From NCBI GenBank assembly GCA_017412705.1, contig JAFPWS010000036.1, positions 1 to 64,000 on the forward strand: DNA of 64,000 nucleotides, in the 5' to 3' direction. The notes beneath the pieces were generated by a model. It did not search any database. It was given only the letters and a program-made list of their open reading frames with translations, and was not told the DNA's origin. Shown in pieces: positions 41,141 to 49,788 of the stretch (position 1 is the stretch's first letter; every line of letters starts with the position of its first letter). The stretch comes from Prevotella sp. Its GTDB lineage: Bacteria > Bacteroidota > Bacteroidia > Bacteroidales > Bacteroidaceae. A program made the position numbers and the translations under genes.

Positions 41141-42481
41141 ATGAACAAACTCTGGGAAAAGAATTTCGAGGTGAATGCTGAGATAGAGCGCTTCACCGTA
41201 GGTCGAGACCGCGAGATGGACCTCTATCTGGCGCGTTACGACGTACTGGGCTCTATGGCCCATATCACCATGCTCGAAAGCATAGGCCTCATTGGCAGGG
41301 ACGAGTTGCCCCTGTTGTTGGGTGAGCTGCGTAACATCTACGACGTCTGTGAGCGTGGCGAGTTCGTCATTGAGGAAGGTGTCGAGGATGTCCACTCGCA
41401 GGTGGAACTCATGCTGACCCGCAAGCTGGGCGACATAGGTAAGAAGATACACTCGGGTCGTTCGCGCAACGACCAGGTTCTGGTCGACCTGAAGCTCTTC
41501 ACCCGCCACGAGCTGATGGAGGTGGCTGAGGGTGTCAAGGTGCTCTTCGACGAGCTCATCCGGAAGAGCGAACAATACAAGCAGGTGCTCATGCCCGGCT
41601 ATACCCACCTGCAGGTGGCTATGCCCTCCAGCTTTGGCCTGTGGTTTGGTGCCTACGCAGAGTCGCTGACGGACGACATGCTGTTCCTGCAGGCGGCTTA
41701 CAAGATGACCAACCGCAACCCGCTGGGCTCGGCGGCAGGCTATGGCAGCTCGTTCCCCCTGAACCGTCAGATGACCACCGAGCTACTGGGTTTCGACTCG
41801 ATGGACTATAATGTGGTGTATGCCCAGATGGGACGTGGCAAGATGGAGCGTAACGTAGGCTTTGCGCTGGCTACCATCGCCGGAACGTTGGCAAAGATGG
41901 CCTTTGACGCCTGCCTGTTCAACTCGCAGAACTTCTCGTTCGTCCGTCTTCCCAAGGAGTGCACTACTGGCTCCAGCATCATGCCGCACAAGAAGAACCC
42001 CGACGTCTTTGAACTCATCCGTGCCAAGTGCAATAAGCTGCAGGCCCTGCCCCAGCAGGTGACACTCATCATGAACAACCTGCCCGTGGGCTACTTCCGC
42101 GACCTGCAAATCATCAAGGAGGTGTTCCTGCCTGCCTTTGGCGAGCTGAAGGACTGTCTGCAGATGGCTGCTTACATCATTAACAAGATAGAAGTGCGCG
42201 AGGACATCCTCGACAACCCCATGTACGACCCCATGTTCAGCGTCGAGGAGGTGAACCGTTTGGCAGCAGGGGGCATGCCTTTCCGCGATGCCTACAAGAA
42301 GGTGGGTCTGGACATCGAGGCAGGCACCTTCAAGCCCAATAAGGACATCCGCCATACGCACGAGGGCTCTATCGGCAACCTCTGCAACGACCGCATACAG
42401 GCGCTGATGGACCTGACATACGGCGCTTTCGGCTTTGACCGAGTCCGTAAGGCTGAAAAACAGCTTTTGGCAATGAACTGA
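41141..42481 (+). CDS. argH: Argininosuccinate lyase
   Basis: 446-aa ArgH of the fumarase/aspartase superfamily, splitting argininosuccinate into arginine and fumarate. Family motifs: HSGRSRNDQ, PGYTHLQVAMPSSFG, NPLGSAAGYGSSFPLNR, and the superfamily signature GSSIMPHKKNPD with its catalytic serine loop. The length is near normal. It starts 3 nt after the SRPBCC gene and is the third gene after the pyrE promoter. Carbamoyl-phosphate feeds both pyrimidine and arginine synthesis, which may explain the pyrE-argH pairing. Confidence 0.96.
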   Translation: MNKLWEKNFEVNAEIERFTVGRDREMDLYLARYDVLGSMAHITMLESIGLIGRDELPLLLGELRNIYDVCERGEFVIEEGVEDVHSQVELMLTRKLGDIGKKIHSGRSRNDQVLVDLKLFTRHELMEVAEGVKVLFDELIRKSEQYKQVLMPGYTHLQVAMPSSFGLWFGAYAESLTDDMLFLQAAYKMTNRNPLGSAAGYGSSFPLNRQMTTELLGFDSMDYNVVYAQMGRGKMERNVGFALATIAGTLAKMAFDACLFNSQNFSFVRLPKECTTGSSIMPHKKNPDVFELIRAKCNKLQALPQQVTLIMNNLPVGYFRDLQIIKEVFLPAFGELKDCLQMAAYIINKIEVREDILDNPMYDPMFSVEEVNRLAAGGMPFRDAYKKVGLDIEAGTFKPNKDIRHTHEGSIGNLCNDRIQALMDLTYGAFGFDRVRKAEKQLLAMN

Positions 42482-42552
42482 AATCCCGATGAAATGGGAT
42501 GCTTTTGAACTTTACTTTCGATAAAATGTGCAATTTCCGTATCCGTATACTG

Positions 42553-43128
42553 ATGAAATGGGCTTTTTTTGCATTTCTCGCTCCTGCCGTCCTGCTGTTG
42601 GCCGGATGTCAGGCTGAGGGTGAGTACTCTACGTGGCCCTGCCGCTTCGACTATAATAACTTGATTCACCAGGACCCCACGCTGGCAACAGCCATGAATG
42701 CCAACTCGCGGGGCGTGTTCTGCAAGATTTCCGAGACGGGTTTGAACTTCGTCTTCCAGAACAACCAGAACATGTCGTCGCAGCAAAATATGACGGAGGA
42801 GGAGCGTCGCAGCAACTTTATCCTTGGCGTCAACAACGGCATCATTGTGGGCTACCAGACGTTCAACACCACACCCAACGGCGGCTTTGTGGCCTACGAT
42901 GCGCAATGTCCCAACTGCGTCAGGAAGGAGAACAACTACCTGAATCCGAAGTACCCGCTGTCTATGAGTACCAGCGGCATTGCCACCTGCGGCAAGTGCG
43001 GCAAGAAGTACGACATGAACAACGGTGGCATCATACAGAATGGCGAGGAGGGCGATGTCGGGTTGGAGAAGTATCTGGCCATGTCAACGGAACCCCTGGG
43101 CTACCTCACCGTAGGTACAAAGAGGTAA
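42553..43128 (+). CDS. Lipoprotein with a Rieske-like region carrying four cysteines
   Basis: 191 aa with a lipoprotein signal (LLLAGC, Cys19). The C-terminal half has AYDAQCPNC (Cys119, Cys122) and ATCGKCGKKYDMNNGG (Cys146, Cys149), a two-CxxC arrangement set in a layout that recalls Rieske proteins (GGFVAYDAxC...CxxCGxxYD...L..Y). True Rieske sites are CxH and CxxH; here both histidines are cysteine, so a zinc or rubredoxin-like iron site is more likely than a 2Fe-2S Rieske cluster. ATG at 42553 was chosen for the signal peptide. It is 71 nt after argH. I do not know a function. Confidence 0.75.
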   Translation: MKWAFFAFLAPAVLLLAGCQAEGEYSTWPCRFDYNNLIHQDPTLATAMNANSRGVFCKISETGLNFVFQNNQNMSSQQNMTEEERRSNFILGVNNGIIVGYQTFNTTPNGGFVAYDAQCPNCVRKENNYLNPKYPLSMSTSGIATCGKCGKKYDMNNGGIIQNGEEGDVGLEKYLAMSTEPLGYLTVGTKR

Positions 43129-43180
43129 AGGGGCACTGAGGGCGCTTTCGGCGGAAAACAAAAATAAATCGGATTTTATT

Positions 43181-43210
43181 TTGTGTTTTGCTCGCTTATT
43201 CGTACCTTTG
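43181..43210 (+). promoter_or_regulatory. Promoter of tRNA-Leu
   Basis: TTG (43181-43183), 19 nt, TACCTTTG (43203-43210), about 14 nt before the mature tRNA 5' end. Confidence 0.75.
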
Positions 43211-43224
43211 CACCCGCTAAGGTC

Positions 43225-43308
43225 GCCGCGATGGTGGAATGGTAGACACGAGGGACTTAAAATCCCTTGGCCATAACGGCTGTGCGGGTTCGAGTCCCGC
43301 TCGCGGCA
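43225..43308 (+). tRNA. tRNA-Leu (anticodon UAA)
   Basis: Acceptor GCCGCGA (43225-43231) pairs with TCGCGGC (43301-43307) plus discriminator A. The anticodon arm AGGGA-CTTAAAA-TCCCT gives UAA. A long variable arm and the T-arm GCGGGTTCGAGTCCCGC are present. The CCA end is not encoded (ACA follows). Confidence 0.96.
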
Positions 43309-43310
43309 CA

Positions 43311-43337
43311 AGGGAGTCCCCGGCCGGGCTCCCTTTT
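43311..43337 (+). terminator. Terminator of tRNA-Leu
   Basis: Inverted repeat GGGAG...CTCCC with a G+C-rich interior, followed by five T, directly after the tRNA. Confidence 0.8.
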
Positions 43338-43370
43338 TCATTGTCCTGCTCACATGACGGCTGAGCACCG

Positions 43371-43409
43371 TTCAGTCGTAATACGAAGGCGCTTCAGTCG
43401 TAATACGAA
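43371..43409. repeat. 22-bp-spaced direct repeat
   Basis: TTCAGTCGTAATACGAA occurs at 43371 and 43393, exactly 22 bp apart, with a decayed third TTCAG at 43411. The rest of 43340-43500 holds nothing else that I can identify. Confidence 0.75.
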
Positions 43410-43499
43410 TTTCAGTACAAGACACTGTGTGAGGGCGTGACAACGAGGGCTGTGTTCACCTAAACCACCTAAATATTTCTAAATAAGTGACAAAGATGC

Positions 43500-43529
43500 T
43501 TGGCGGTCTCGGATTTTTTTGTACCTTTG
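43500..43529 (+). promoter_or_regulatory. Promoter of the envelope cluster
   Basis: TTG (43500-43502), 19 nt, TACCTTTG (43522-43529), 28 nt before the ATG at 43558. Confidence 0.8.
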
Positions 43530-43557
43530 CAAGTAGTAATGTATTAAAAGTTAAAAG

Positions 43558-45246
43558 ATGAAAAAAATGAAGGTAAAAGCATTGGTTTTGATGGCAGTCG
43601 CAGGGCTGCTGACAGCATGCTCAGGCAAGCTGGGCAATTTGTCGAGTGACAACTTCAAGGTGAACCCTAATCCGTTAGAGACGGATGCGGGGCAGGTGAC
43701 GGCTACCGTCAACGGTACGTTCCCTGAGAAGTACATGAACAAGAAGGCTGTGGTGAAGGTGATTCCCGAGCTGCGCTTCACGAAGGACGGACAGGCGAAG
43801 ACCGTGAAGGGTCAGGCAGCAACGTTCCAGGGCGAGAAGGTGCTTGGCAACAACCAGACCATCTCTTACGTGCTGGGCGGCCACTACACCATGAAGACTA
43901 CGTTCCCCTACGAGGAAGCCATGCACAAGAGCGACCTCTACCTGACCTTCGACGCCAAGATCGGCAAGAAGCAAGTGCAGGTGCCTGCCGTCAAGGTGGC
44001 CGAGGGCGTCATTGCTACCAGCGAGCTGTACCGTCAGACGCTGCTGCAGTCGAAGGGCTGTCTGGCACAGGATGGTTTCCAGCGCGTGGTGGCTCAGAAA
44101 CAGGAGGCGAACATCCGCTTCCTGATTCAGCAGGCCGAGCTGCGCAAGAGCGAGCTGAAGACCGGCTCTGTACAGGAGTTCGTTGCCCTGCTGAAGCGCA
44201 TCAGCCAGGACCGCCAGGGGCTGAACCTGCAGAACGTGGAGGTGTCGGCCTATGCGTCGCCCGACGGTGGCTTCACGCTGAACGAGAAGCTGGCCAACAA
44301 GCGTCAGCAGAATGCCGAGGGCTACGTGAAGCAGCAGATGAAGCAGGCTCAGTTGGAGGGTACTGTAGAGGCTAACTACACGGCACAGGACTGGGAGGGG
44401 TTCCAGCAGCTGGTGGCTGCGTCGAACATCCAGGACAAAGACGTCATCCTGCGCGTACTTTCTATGTATAAGGACCCTGAGGAACGTGAGCAGCAGATTA
44501 AGAACATGAGTGCCGGCTTCCGCGAGCTGGCCGACGGCATCCTGCCTGAGCTGCGTCGTGCCCGTCTGACCATCAACTACGACGTGGTGGGCCGTGACGA
44601 CCAGCAGATCAAGGACCAGCTGGCACAGGACGCCTCGAAGCTGAGCGTCGAGGAGATGCTGTATGCTGCCACGCTGACGGACAATGCCGCCGAGAAGGAG
44701 CGTATCTACAAGCAGACCACCCAGCTGTACCGCAGCGACGTGCGTGCCTATAACAACCTGGCTACACTGGCTTGGCAGCAGGGCGACTACAGGCAGGCAG
44801 AGCAGTGGCTCGACAAGGCCAAGGCCATCAATGGCAACTGTCCTGAAGTCAATGCCAATCTGGGTTTGCTGGCACTGCAGCAGGGTGACGTGCAGCAGGC
44901 TGAGAACCTTATCGGCAAAGCCGCTGGCGCCTACAATCTGGCAGAGGCCCTGGGCAACCTGCATTTGGCACAGGGCAACTACGCGCTGGCTGCACAGGAC
45001 CTGAGCAAGACCATTTCGAACAGTGCCGGTCTGGCACAGTTGCTGACCAAGAACTATGCCGAGGCTGCACAGACGCTGAAGGCCGTGAAGCCAGCTGACG
45101 CGTGGACCGACTACTTGCAGGCCATCGTCTGCGCCCGTCAGGGAAATACCGGTATGGCAGGCTATTTCCTGCGTCAGGCGGTGGAGAAAGACCCCACGCT
45201 GGCAGCTTATTCAGCGAACGATTTGGAGCTGAAGAACATAAAGTAA
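43558..45246 (+). CDS. Lipoprotein with OmpA-like and TPR regions
   Basis: 562 aa with a lipobox (LLTACSG, Cys21). After a beta-rich N-terminal half, residues about 215-340 contain VSAYASPDGGFTLNEKLANKRQQ, which resembles the peptidoglycan-binding OmpA C-terminal motif (D-x-G...N..L...R). The C-terminal third is a helical TPR array (for example YNNLATLAWQQGDYRQAEQWLDKAKAI). Such lipoproteins are frequent in Bacteroidetes outer membranes and are often involved in envelope architecture or assembly; the precise function is unknown. It heads a four-gene plus-strand group with its own promoter. Confidence 0.85.
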   Translation: MKKMKVKALVLMAVAGLLTACSGKLGNLSSDNFKVNPNPLETDAGQVTATVNGTFPEKYMNKKAVVKVIPELRFTKDGQAKTVKGQAATFQGEKVLGNNQTISYVLGGHYTMKTTFPYEEAMHKSDLYLTFDAKIGKKQVQVPAVKVAEGVIATSELYRQTLLQSKGCLAQDGFQRVVAQKQEANIRFLIQQAELRKSELKTGSVQEFVALLKRISQDRQGLNLQNVEVSAYASPDGGFTLNEKLANKRQQNAEGYVKQQMKQAQLEGTVEANYTAQDWEGFQQLVAASNIQDKDVILRVLSMYKDPEEREQQIKNMSAGFRELADGILPELRRARLTINYDVVGRDDQQIKDQLAQDASKLSVEEMLYAATLTDNAAEKERIYKQTTQLYRSDVRAYNNLATLAWQQGDYRQAEQWLDKAKAINGNCPEVNANLGLLALQQGDVQQAENLIGKAAGAYNLAEALGNLHLAQGNYALAAQDLSKTISNSAGLAQLLTKNYAEAAQTLKAVKPADAWTDYLQAIVCARQGNTGMAGYFLRQAVEKDPTLAAYSANDLELKNIK

Positions 45247-45300
45247 ATAAGAAGTGAAAGAAGAAAGGTAACCGTTTTGACAATGGCAGAGAGAGAAGCA

Positions 45301-46320
45301 ATGAAGTGGATAAAACGTGCGGCAAAGATGTTGCCTTTCTACTTTCTTACCTTCCTGATTGTGGCCTGTGGCGTCGACAGCGACAAGTTCCGCCTGCAAG
45401 GTCGTCTGCGCAACATGAACCAGGGCGAGTTCTGGGTGTACAGCATGGATGGCAGTACGGACGGCATTGACACCATTCCTGTGCGCGAGGGACGCTTCTC
45501 GTACGAGATACCCCTGCGCTCGCCATCGACACTGGTGGTCATTTTCCCTAACTACTCCGAACAGCCCGTCTTTGCCGAGCCTGGCGTCGAGGTGGACATC
45601 AAGGGAGACGCATCGCACCTGAGGGAGATAGCCATCAACGGTACTGACGACAACGAGGAGATGACCAAGTTGCGCCTGGAGCTGGGCAAGCTCATGCCCC
45701 CGGAAGTGCCCAAGCGCGTGGAGCAGTTCATCAAGGAGAACCCTGCCTCGCCTGTCAGCGTCTATCTGTTGCAGCGCTACTTCCTGATGGAGGGTGGTGC
45801 TGACTACAAGAAGGCTCAGGAGCTGGTTGAGCTGATGGCAATAGGGCAGCCTGACAATGGACAGGTCATCAAGTGGAAGAAAGCGCTGAAGGGACTGCGC
45901 AACGGCATGCTGAAGAGCAAGCTGCCTGCCTTTTCAGCCAAGGACGTCAAGGGGCGCAGTGTATCGCTGGACGATCTGAAGAAACAGCTGAACGTGGTGA
46001 CCGTCTGGGCCTCGTGGAATTTCCAGAGTACCGACATACAGCGCCGGCTGCAGAAGCTGAAGAAAGACTATGGCGACAAGCTGGGCGTGGTAAGCGTCTG
46101 CCTGGACGGACGCCCTGACGACTGCAAGCAACGCGTGGAGCGCGACTCGCTGCCCTGGAAAACCGTGTGCGACGGACGTATGTGGGACAGCCCCCTGCTG
46201 GCTAAGCTTGGCGTTGCCGACGTACCCTCCAATCTGGTCATCGACAGCAAGGGCACCATTGTGGCACGCGACCTGAATCCCGCGAAGCTGGAGGAGGAAA
46301 TCAAAAAACGACTAAAGTAA
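45301..46320 (+). CDS. DUF4369/thioredoxin-fold lipoprotein lacking the CxxC site
   Basis: 339 aa. The N-terminal signal ends in a lipobox (LIVACG). Residues about 25-110 match the DUF4369-type beta domain (FRLQGRLRNMNQGEFWVYSMDG). The C-terminal half is a TlpA/AhpC-like thioredoxin fold (LPAFSAKDVKGRSVSLDDLKK...VVTVWASWNFQSTDIQ...LGVADVPSNLVIDSKGTIVA). Where active members have WxxWCxPC this protein reads WASWNFQS, so both redox cysteines are gone. It keeps the cis-Pro (DVPS). It is probably a structural or binding protein, not a thiol oxidoreductase. ATG at 45301 was chosen; ATG at 45283 would add six residues. Confidence 0.85.
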   Translation: MKWIKRAAKMLPFYFLTFLIVACGVDSDKFRLQGRLRNMNQGEFWVYSMDGSTDGIDTIPVREGRFSYEIPLRSPSTLVVIFPNYSEQPVFAEPGVEVDIKGDASHLREIAINGTDDNEEMTKLRLELGKLMPPEVPKRVEQFIKENPASPVSVYLLQRYFLMEGGADYKKAQELVELMAIGQPDNGQVIKWKKALKGLRNGMLKSKLPAFSAKDVKGRSVSLDDLKKQLNVVTVWASWNFQSTDIQRRLQKLKKDYGDKLGVVSVCLDGRPDDCKQRVERDSLPWKTVCDGRMWDSPLLAKLGVADVPSNLVIDSKGTIVARDLNPAKLEEEIKKRLK

Positions 46321-46342
46321 CAAACAATAAAGATATCGAGAT

Positions 46343-48529
46343 ATGGGTAAGGCACTGAAGTGGATAGTAGGAACAGTAGTTGCGCTGGTAGCCGTCATAG
46401 TACTGCTGCTGGTAGGCGCTTTTGCAATGTTGAACACCTCCTGGCTGCAGGGGAAGCTGCTGACGAAAGCGACCACGCTGTTGACAGAGAAGCTGGAGAC
46501 GAAGGTGGAAATAGACAGCGTGAGTATTGACCTGCTGACACTCGATGCCAAGCTCTACGGACTCATGGTTGAGGACCGTCAGCAGCGTAAGATGCTGCAG
46601 TTGGAGTTCCTACAGGCCGACGTTGATGTCTTGGCACTGCTGGACGACGAGATACGTGTGGCCAAAGCCAAGGTGGAAGGCATCCAGGCCGAGTTGCACA
46701 AGTTGCCCAAAGACTCACTGTCGCCAGACACCGTTGCCAACTACCAATTTGTGATTGACGCCTTCAAGTCGGACAAGAAGAAAGCCAAGAAGGCGGTCCC
46801 CGACTCCGCAGACGTAAAGAAAAATAAGCTGGCATTCGTCATGAACAAGGTGTCGGCAGAGCGTATAGACGTGAGGTTCAACAACGACAGCGTAGGCCTG
46901 GACAAGCTGGTCTTGGAGCAGACGCGCAGTGGCAGTCCGCAAGGCAAGATAGAAGGCGTGCGTGCTAAGTGGGAGCGCTACAACAAGAAAGGTTACCTGG
47001 TGACGAACACTGTGCTGCTGACGCGTCTGGACTATCACGAGGAGGAAGGCAATCGGATGATAGATATCCATAGACTTAACTTCAAGACCAACAACCACCA
47101 TCCGCGTAAGAACGCGAGCAAGCCCAAGCGTGGCTTCTTCGACGTGGGACACTTTAACCTGTGGGCTAACCTGAAGGTGACCATAGACCGTATAGAGAAT
47201 GGTACGGTACATGGCTGGCTCAAGGAGTTCACGGCCCAGGACACCATCTCGGGCATCGACATTACCAAGCTGCAGTGTGAGGTGACAGCCAACAAGGAAG
47301 GTATGCGCATGGAGGATGTTGTCATCAAGCAGAAGAACACCGAGCTGCATTTTGTGCGTGGCGACATGAAGTTCCCCAACAAGAAGCAGGGCACCAAACT
47401 GTCGTACTTCACCTCGACCATCGGCGGCAGGGTCATCCTGAAGGACATATCGAAAGCCTTTGCCCCTGTGCTGCGTAATTTCGAGCTCCCCCTGGATCTC
47501 AGCGTGCGTATGGATGGCGACGCAGAGGGAATGAGGTTCCACGATGTGGTGGTGTCGCGTCCCAACGACCTGCTGAAAATCAAGGCGAAGGGCTATATCA
47601 CGGGTCTGAAGAACAAGTACGACCTCAAGGTGCACTTCGACGTGAAGGAAACCGTCGTCAAGGGTAACGAGAAGGAACGCATCATCAACCAGTTCGTGGT
47701 GAAGAAGTTCATGATGAAGCAGCTGCATGCCCTGGGAACGCTTCACTACAGGGGCTCGTTCGACGTGGTGTATAAGCGCGAGGAGTTCCAGGGTGTGGTG
47801 AACACCAAGGCTGGCGACATCAACTTCTTCTTTGCATTGGACGAGAAGAACAAATATCTGTTGGGTCGTGCCAATGCTGTCAATATCAAGCTGGGCGAGG
47901 TGATGGACATGCCTGACATAGGTCCCGTGACGGCTACTGCCAACTTCAAGTTCGACATCTCCAAGCCTCGTACGGCTCTCATGCGTCGCAAGCTGGGCGG
48001 CAAACTGCCTATCGGTGAGGTGACAGCCAACGTGGCAGAGGCCTCGTATAAATTTGTAAAGGCCACCAATGTCGACGTGAAGATAGTCAGCAATGGTGCC
48101 ATCGCAGAGGGTAGCCTGAAAGCGCCTGGCAAGTTTGCTGACCTGAGCTGCACCTTCTCGTTCACCAATACCAACGAGATGAAGAAGACGAAGATTAAGC
48201 CAGGCATCCGTTTCCACATCTTTGATAAGAAGAAGACTACCGACGAGGAAAAGGCAGCTAAGCAACAGCAGAAAGTAGACGAGAAACAGCGTAAGGCAGA
48301 TGAGAAGGCTGCAAAGAAAGCAGCCAAGGCTGAGGCAAAGGCCGCCCGTAAGGCTGCCAAGGAGGCTGAGAAAGCCGCTGAGGCTAAGGAGAAGGCTGCA
48401 AGGAAAGCTGCCGAGGCTGAGGAGAAGGCGGCAAAGAAGGCTGCCAAAGCTGAGGCAAAAGCTGCCCGTAAGGCTGCCAAGGAGGCCGAGAAAGCTGCAA
48501 AACGTGCTGCCAAGGAATCGCAGCAATAA
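46343..48529 (+). CDS. AsmA-like envelope protein with a Lys/Ala-rich C-terminal tail
   Basis: 728 aa. One N-terminal membrane segment (WIVGTVVALVAVIVLLLVGAFAML) is followed by the AsmA start pattern (LLTKATTLLTEKLETKVEIDSVSIDLLTLDAKLYGL...), then a long beta-rich body. AsmA-like proteins span the periplasm and help move or organise phospholipids. From about residue 630 to the end the chain is almost only Lys, Ala and Glu, a TolA- or histone-H1-like helical tail. In DNA, 48301-48420 is repeated at 48421-48528 with few changes, a 40-codon tandem duplication. It sits in a cluster of two lipoproteins and a barrel. Confidence 0.85.
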   Translation: MGKALKWIVGTVVALVAVIVLLLVGAFAMLNTSWLQGKLLTKATTLLTEKLETKVEIDSVSIDLLTLDAKLYGLMVEDRQQRKMLQLEFLQADVDVLALLDDEIRVAKAKVEGIQAELHKLPKDSLSPDTVANYQFVIDAFKSDKKKAKKAVPDSADVKKNKLAFVMNKVSAERIDVRFNNDSVGLDKLVLEQTRSGSPQGKIEGVRAKWERYNKKGYLVTNTVLLTRLDYHEEEGNRMIDIHRLNFKTNNHHPRKNASKPKRGFFDVGHFNLWANLKVTIDRIENGTVHGWLKEFTAQDTISGIDITKLQCEVTANKEGMRMEDVVIKQKNTELHFVRGDMKFPNKKQGTKLSYFTSTIGGRVILKDISKAFAPVLRNFELPLDLSVRMDGDAEGMRFHDVVVSRPNDLLKIKAKGYITGLKNKYDLKVHFDVKETVVKGNEKERIINQFVVKKFMMKQLHALGTLHYRGSFDVVYKREEFQGVVNTKAGDINFFFALDEKNKYLLGRANAVNIKLGEVMDMPDIGPVTATANFKFDISKPRTALMRRKLGGKLPIGEVTANVAEASYKFVKATNVDVKIVSNGAIAEGSLKAPGKFADLSCTFSFTNTNEMKKTKIKPGIRFHIFDKKKTTDEEKAAKQQQKVDEKQRKADEKAAKKAAKAEAKAARKAAKEAEKAAEAKEKAARKAAEAEEKAAKKAAKAEAKAARKAAKEAEKAAKRAAKESQQ

Positions 48530-48543
48530 ATACGTTTCCATCC

Positions 48544-49302
48544 ATGCGAATACTGGCATTGTTATTCTTGTTCCTTCCGCTGGTAGTTTCCGCACAGGAG
48601 AGCGAGGCCGAGGGCTTTACAGCAGACCGTCCTGGAGCTACGACGGGTGTCGAGGTGCTGCCTAAAGGTCGCCTACAGTGGGAGACAGGCTTCGGGTGGG
48701 AGCGTTCGCGCATTTCCGGCGAGGCAGCCACAACCATCTGGACGCTAAACACATCGCTCTTGCGCTTTGGCATATCGGAGAGTGCCGAGCTGTGTTTTCA
48801 GGCTGAACGTTTGCTGATGACATACGGTGGCTATCGCGAAGGTGGCTTTGCCAATGTCGCCATAGGTACGAAAATGAAGCTTTTCGAAGGGTGGAAAGCT
48901 GTTCCTGTCGTTTCAATGCAGGCTAATGTGTTGGTCCCTGGGGGCAAGGATGCTACATTCCTGCCTGAGGTGTGGGGAGGGCAGCTGGGCCTCCTCTTCC
49001 AAAACCAGTTGACACCGTGGCTTTCGTTGGGATATGAGGGTGACCTCTTGTGGTACGACGACAGCCGGCCTATGGCTTTCTACGGTGTCAGCCTCGGTTT
49101 CCAGCTGACCGACCGCCTGCTGCTTTGCGCGGAGGAGTATAATGAATATACGCGTGACGGCACCTCATCGTGGATAGATATTGGCATTGGCTGGCAGGTT
49201 GCCAGACGCGTACAGCTTGACATCGGGTCCGACTTCAGCCTCAACCACTTTGGCAAGTATCACAGCCTGATGATTGGTATGGCTTGGCAGATAACAAAAT
49301 AG
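48544..49302 (+). CDS. Putative outer-membrane beta-barrel (MetA-pathway phenol-type)
   Basis: 252 aa with a signal peptide (LALLFLFLPLVVSAQ). The opening TADRPGATTGVEVLPKGRLQWETGFGWER, a chain of amphipathic strands, and the end (HSLMIGMAWQITK) fit the small barrels of the Phenol_MetA_deg/transporter family. The family name reflects one pathway and is not evidence for phenol metabolism here. It starts 14 nt after the AsmA-like gene and ends the envelope group. The substrate, if any, is unknown. Confidence 0.8.
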   Translation: MRILALLFLFLPLVVSAQESEAEGFTADRPGATTGVEVLPKGRLQWETGFGWERSRISGEAATTIWTLNTSLLRFGISESAELCFQAERLLMTYGGYREGGFANVAIGTKMKLFEGWKAVPVVSMQANVLVPGGKDATFLPEVWGGQLGLLFQNQLTPWLSLGYEGDLLWYDDSRPMAFYGVSLGFQLTDRLLLCAEEYNEYTRDGTSSWIDIGIGWQVARRVQLDIGSDFSLNHFGKYHSLMIGMAWQITK

Positions 49303-49339
49303 GTCATTGAAAAATAGGGTTGGCTATTTTGCCTAGGCT

Positions 49340-49425
49340 CGAAAGTTCTTTCGCGTATGGCCGAAAGTTCTTTTGCGTATAGCCGAAAGCTCTTTTGCCT
49401 ACAGGCAAAAAGTTCTTTGCCCGGC
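49340..49425. repeat. 22-bp tandem repeat, three copies plus decayed ones
   Basis: Units begin at 49340, 49362 and 49384 with the form CGAAAGTTCTTTTGCGTATAGC, followed by shorter degenerate copies. The third unit holds TTTTGCCTACAGGC, close to the core of the 16978-17043 array. Around it (49426-49578) I see short direct repeats such as GACGTTAAAATGACGTTAAA but no gene. Confidence 0.75.
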
Positions 49426-49578
49426 TCGAAAGGTTCCCTGCACGGCACCTTAACCCTGTCCGCACGGCATCTAACCCCTGTCAGAATGCTGCTATCCCAC
49501 AAGGACATTGCGACCCTATACAGGTATGCAGAACGGCTTAAAATGATAGCAATGACACTAAAACGGGTTAGCATGACG

Positions 49579-49737
49579 TTAAAATGACGTTAAATATGGC
49601 TTAACGTCAGTGGTCAACTTGTTGTAACTAAGCGTCTGCCCTGGTTGAGACACAGACTTGACAAACTTGTTTTGGCTGCTGCCGTCGTATAGTTCTATGC
49701 CGTCGTCGTGGTGCCAGTTTCCACTGATGGCAATGTG
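49579..49737 (-). pseudogene. Possible remnant of a secreted-protein C terminus
   Basis: An open stretch of 52 codons on the minus strand, with no start codon and a stop just upstream (49738). The peptide contains GNWHHDDGIELYDGSS and PGQTLSYNKLTTDVKPY, which has the look of a real folded domain, not random translation. I cannot name a family. It is most simply a fragment left after deletion of a larger gene. Confidence 0.35.
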
Positions 49738-49788
49738 TCATCTCAACAATCCAATATATAGCAAATGGTACGAACAATCGTTTGAATT

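Noticed and set aside
43675..44964. Long minus-strand frame opposite the OmpA/TPR lipoprotein
   Set aside because: Shadow of the real gene, which has a promoter, lipobox and TPR motifs.
46715..48595. Long minus-strand frame opposite the AsmA-like gene
   Set aside because: It is rich in Leu/His/Val as expected from the antisense of a Lys/Glu-rich gene, has no recognisable domain, and lacks a promoter.
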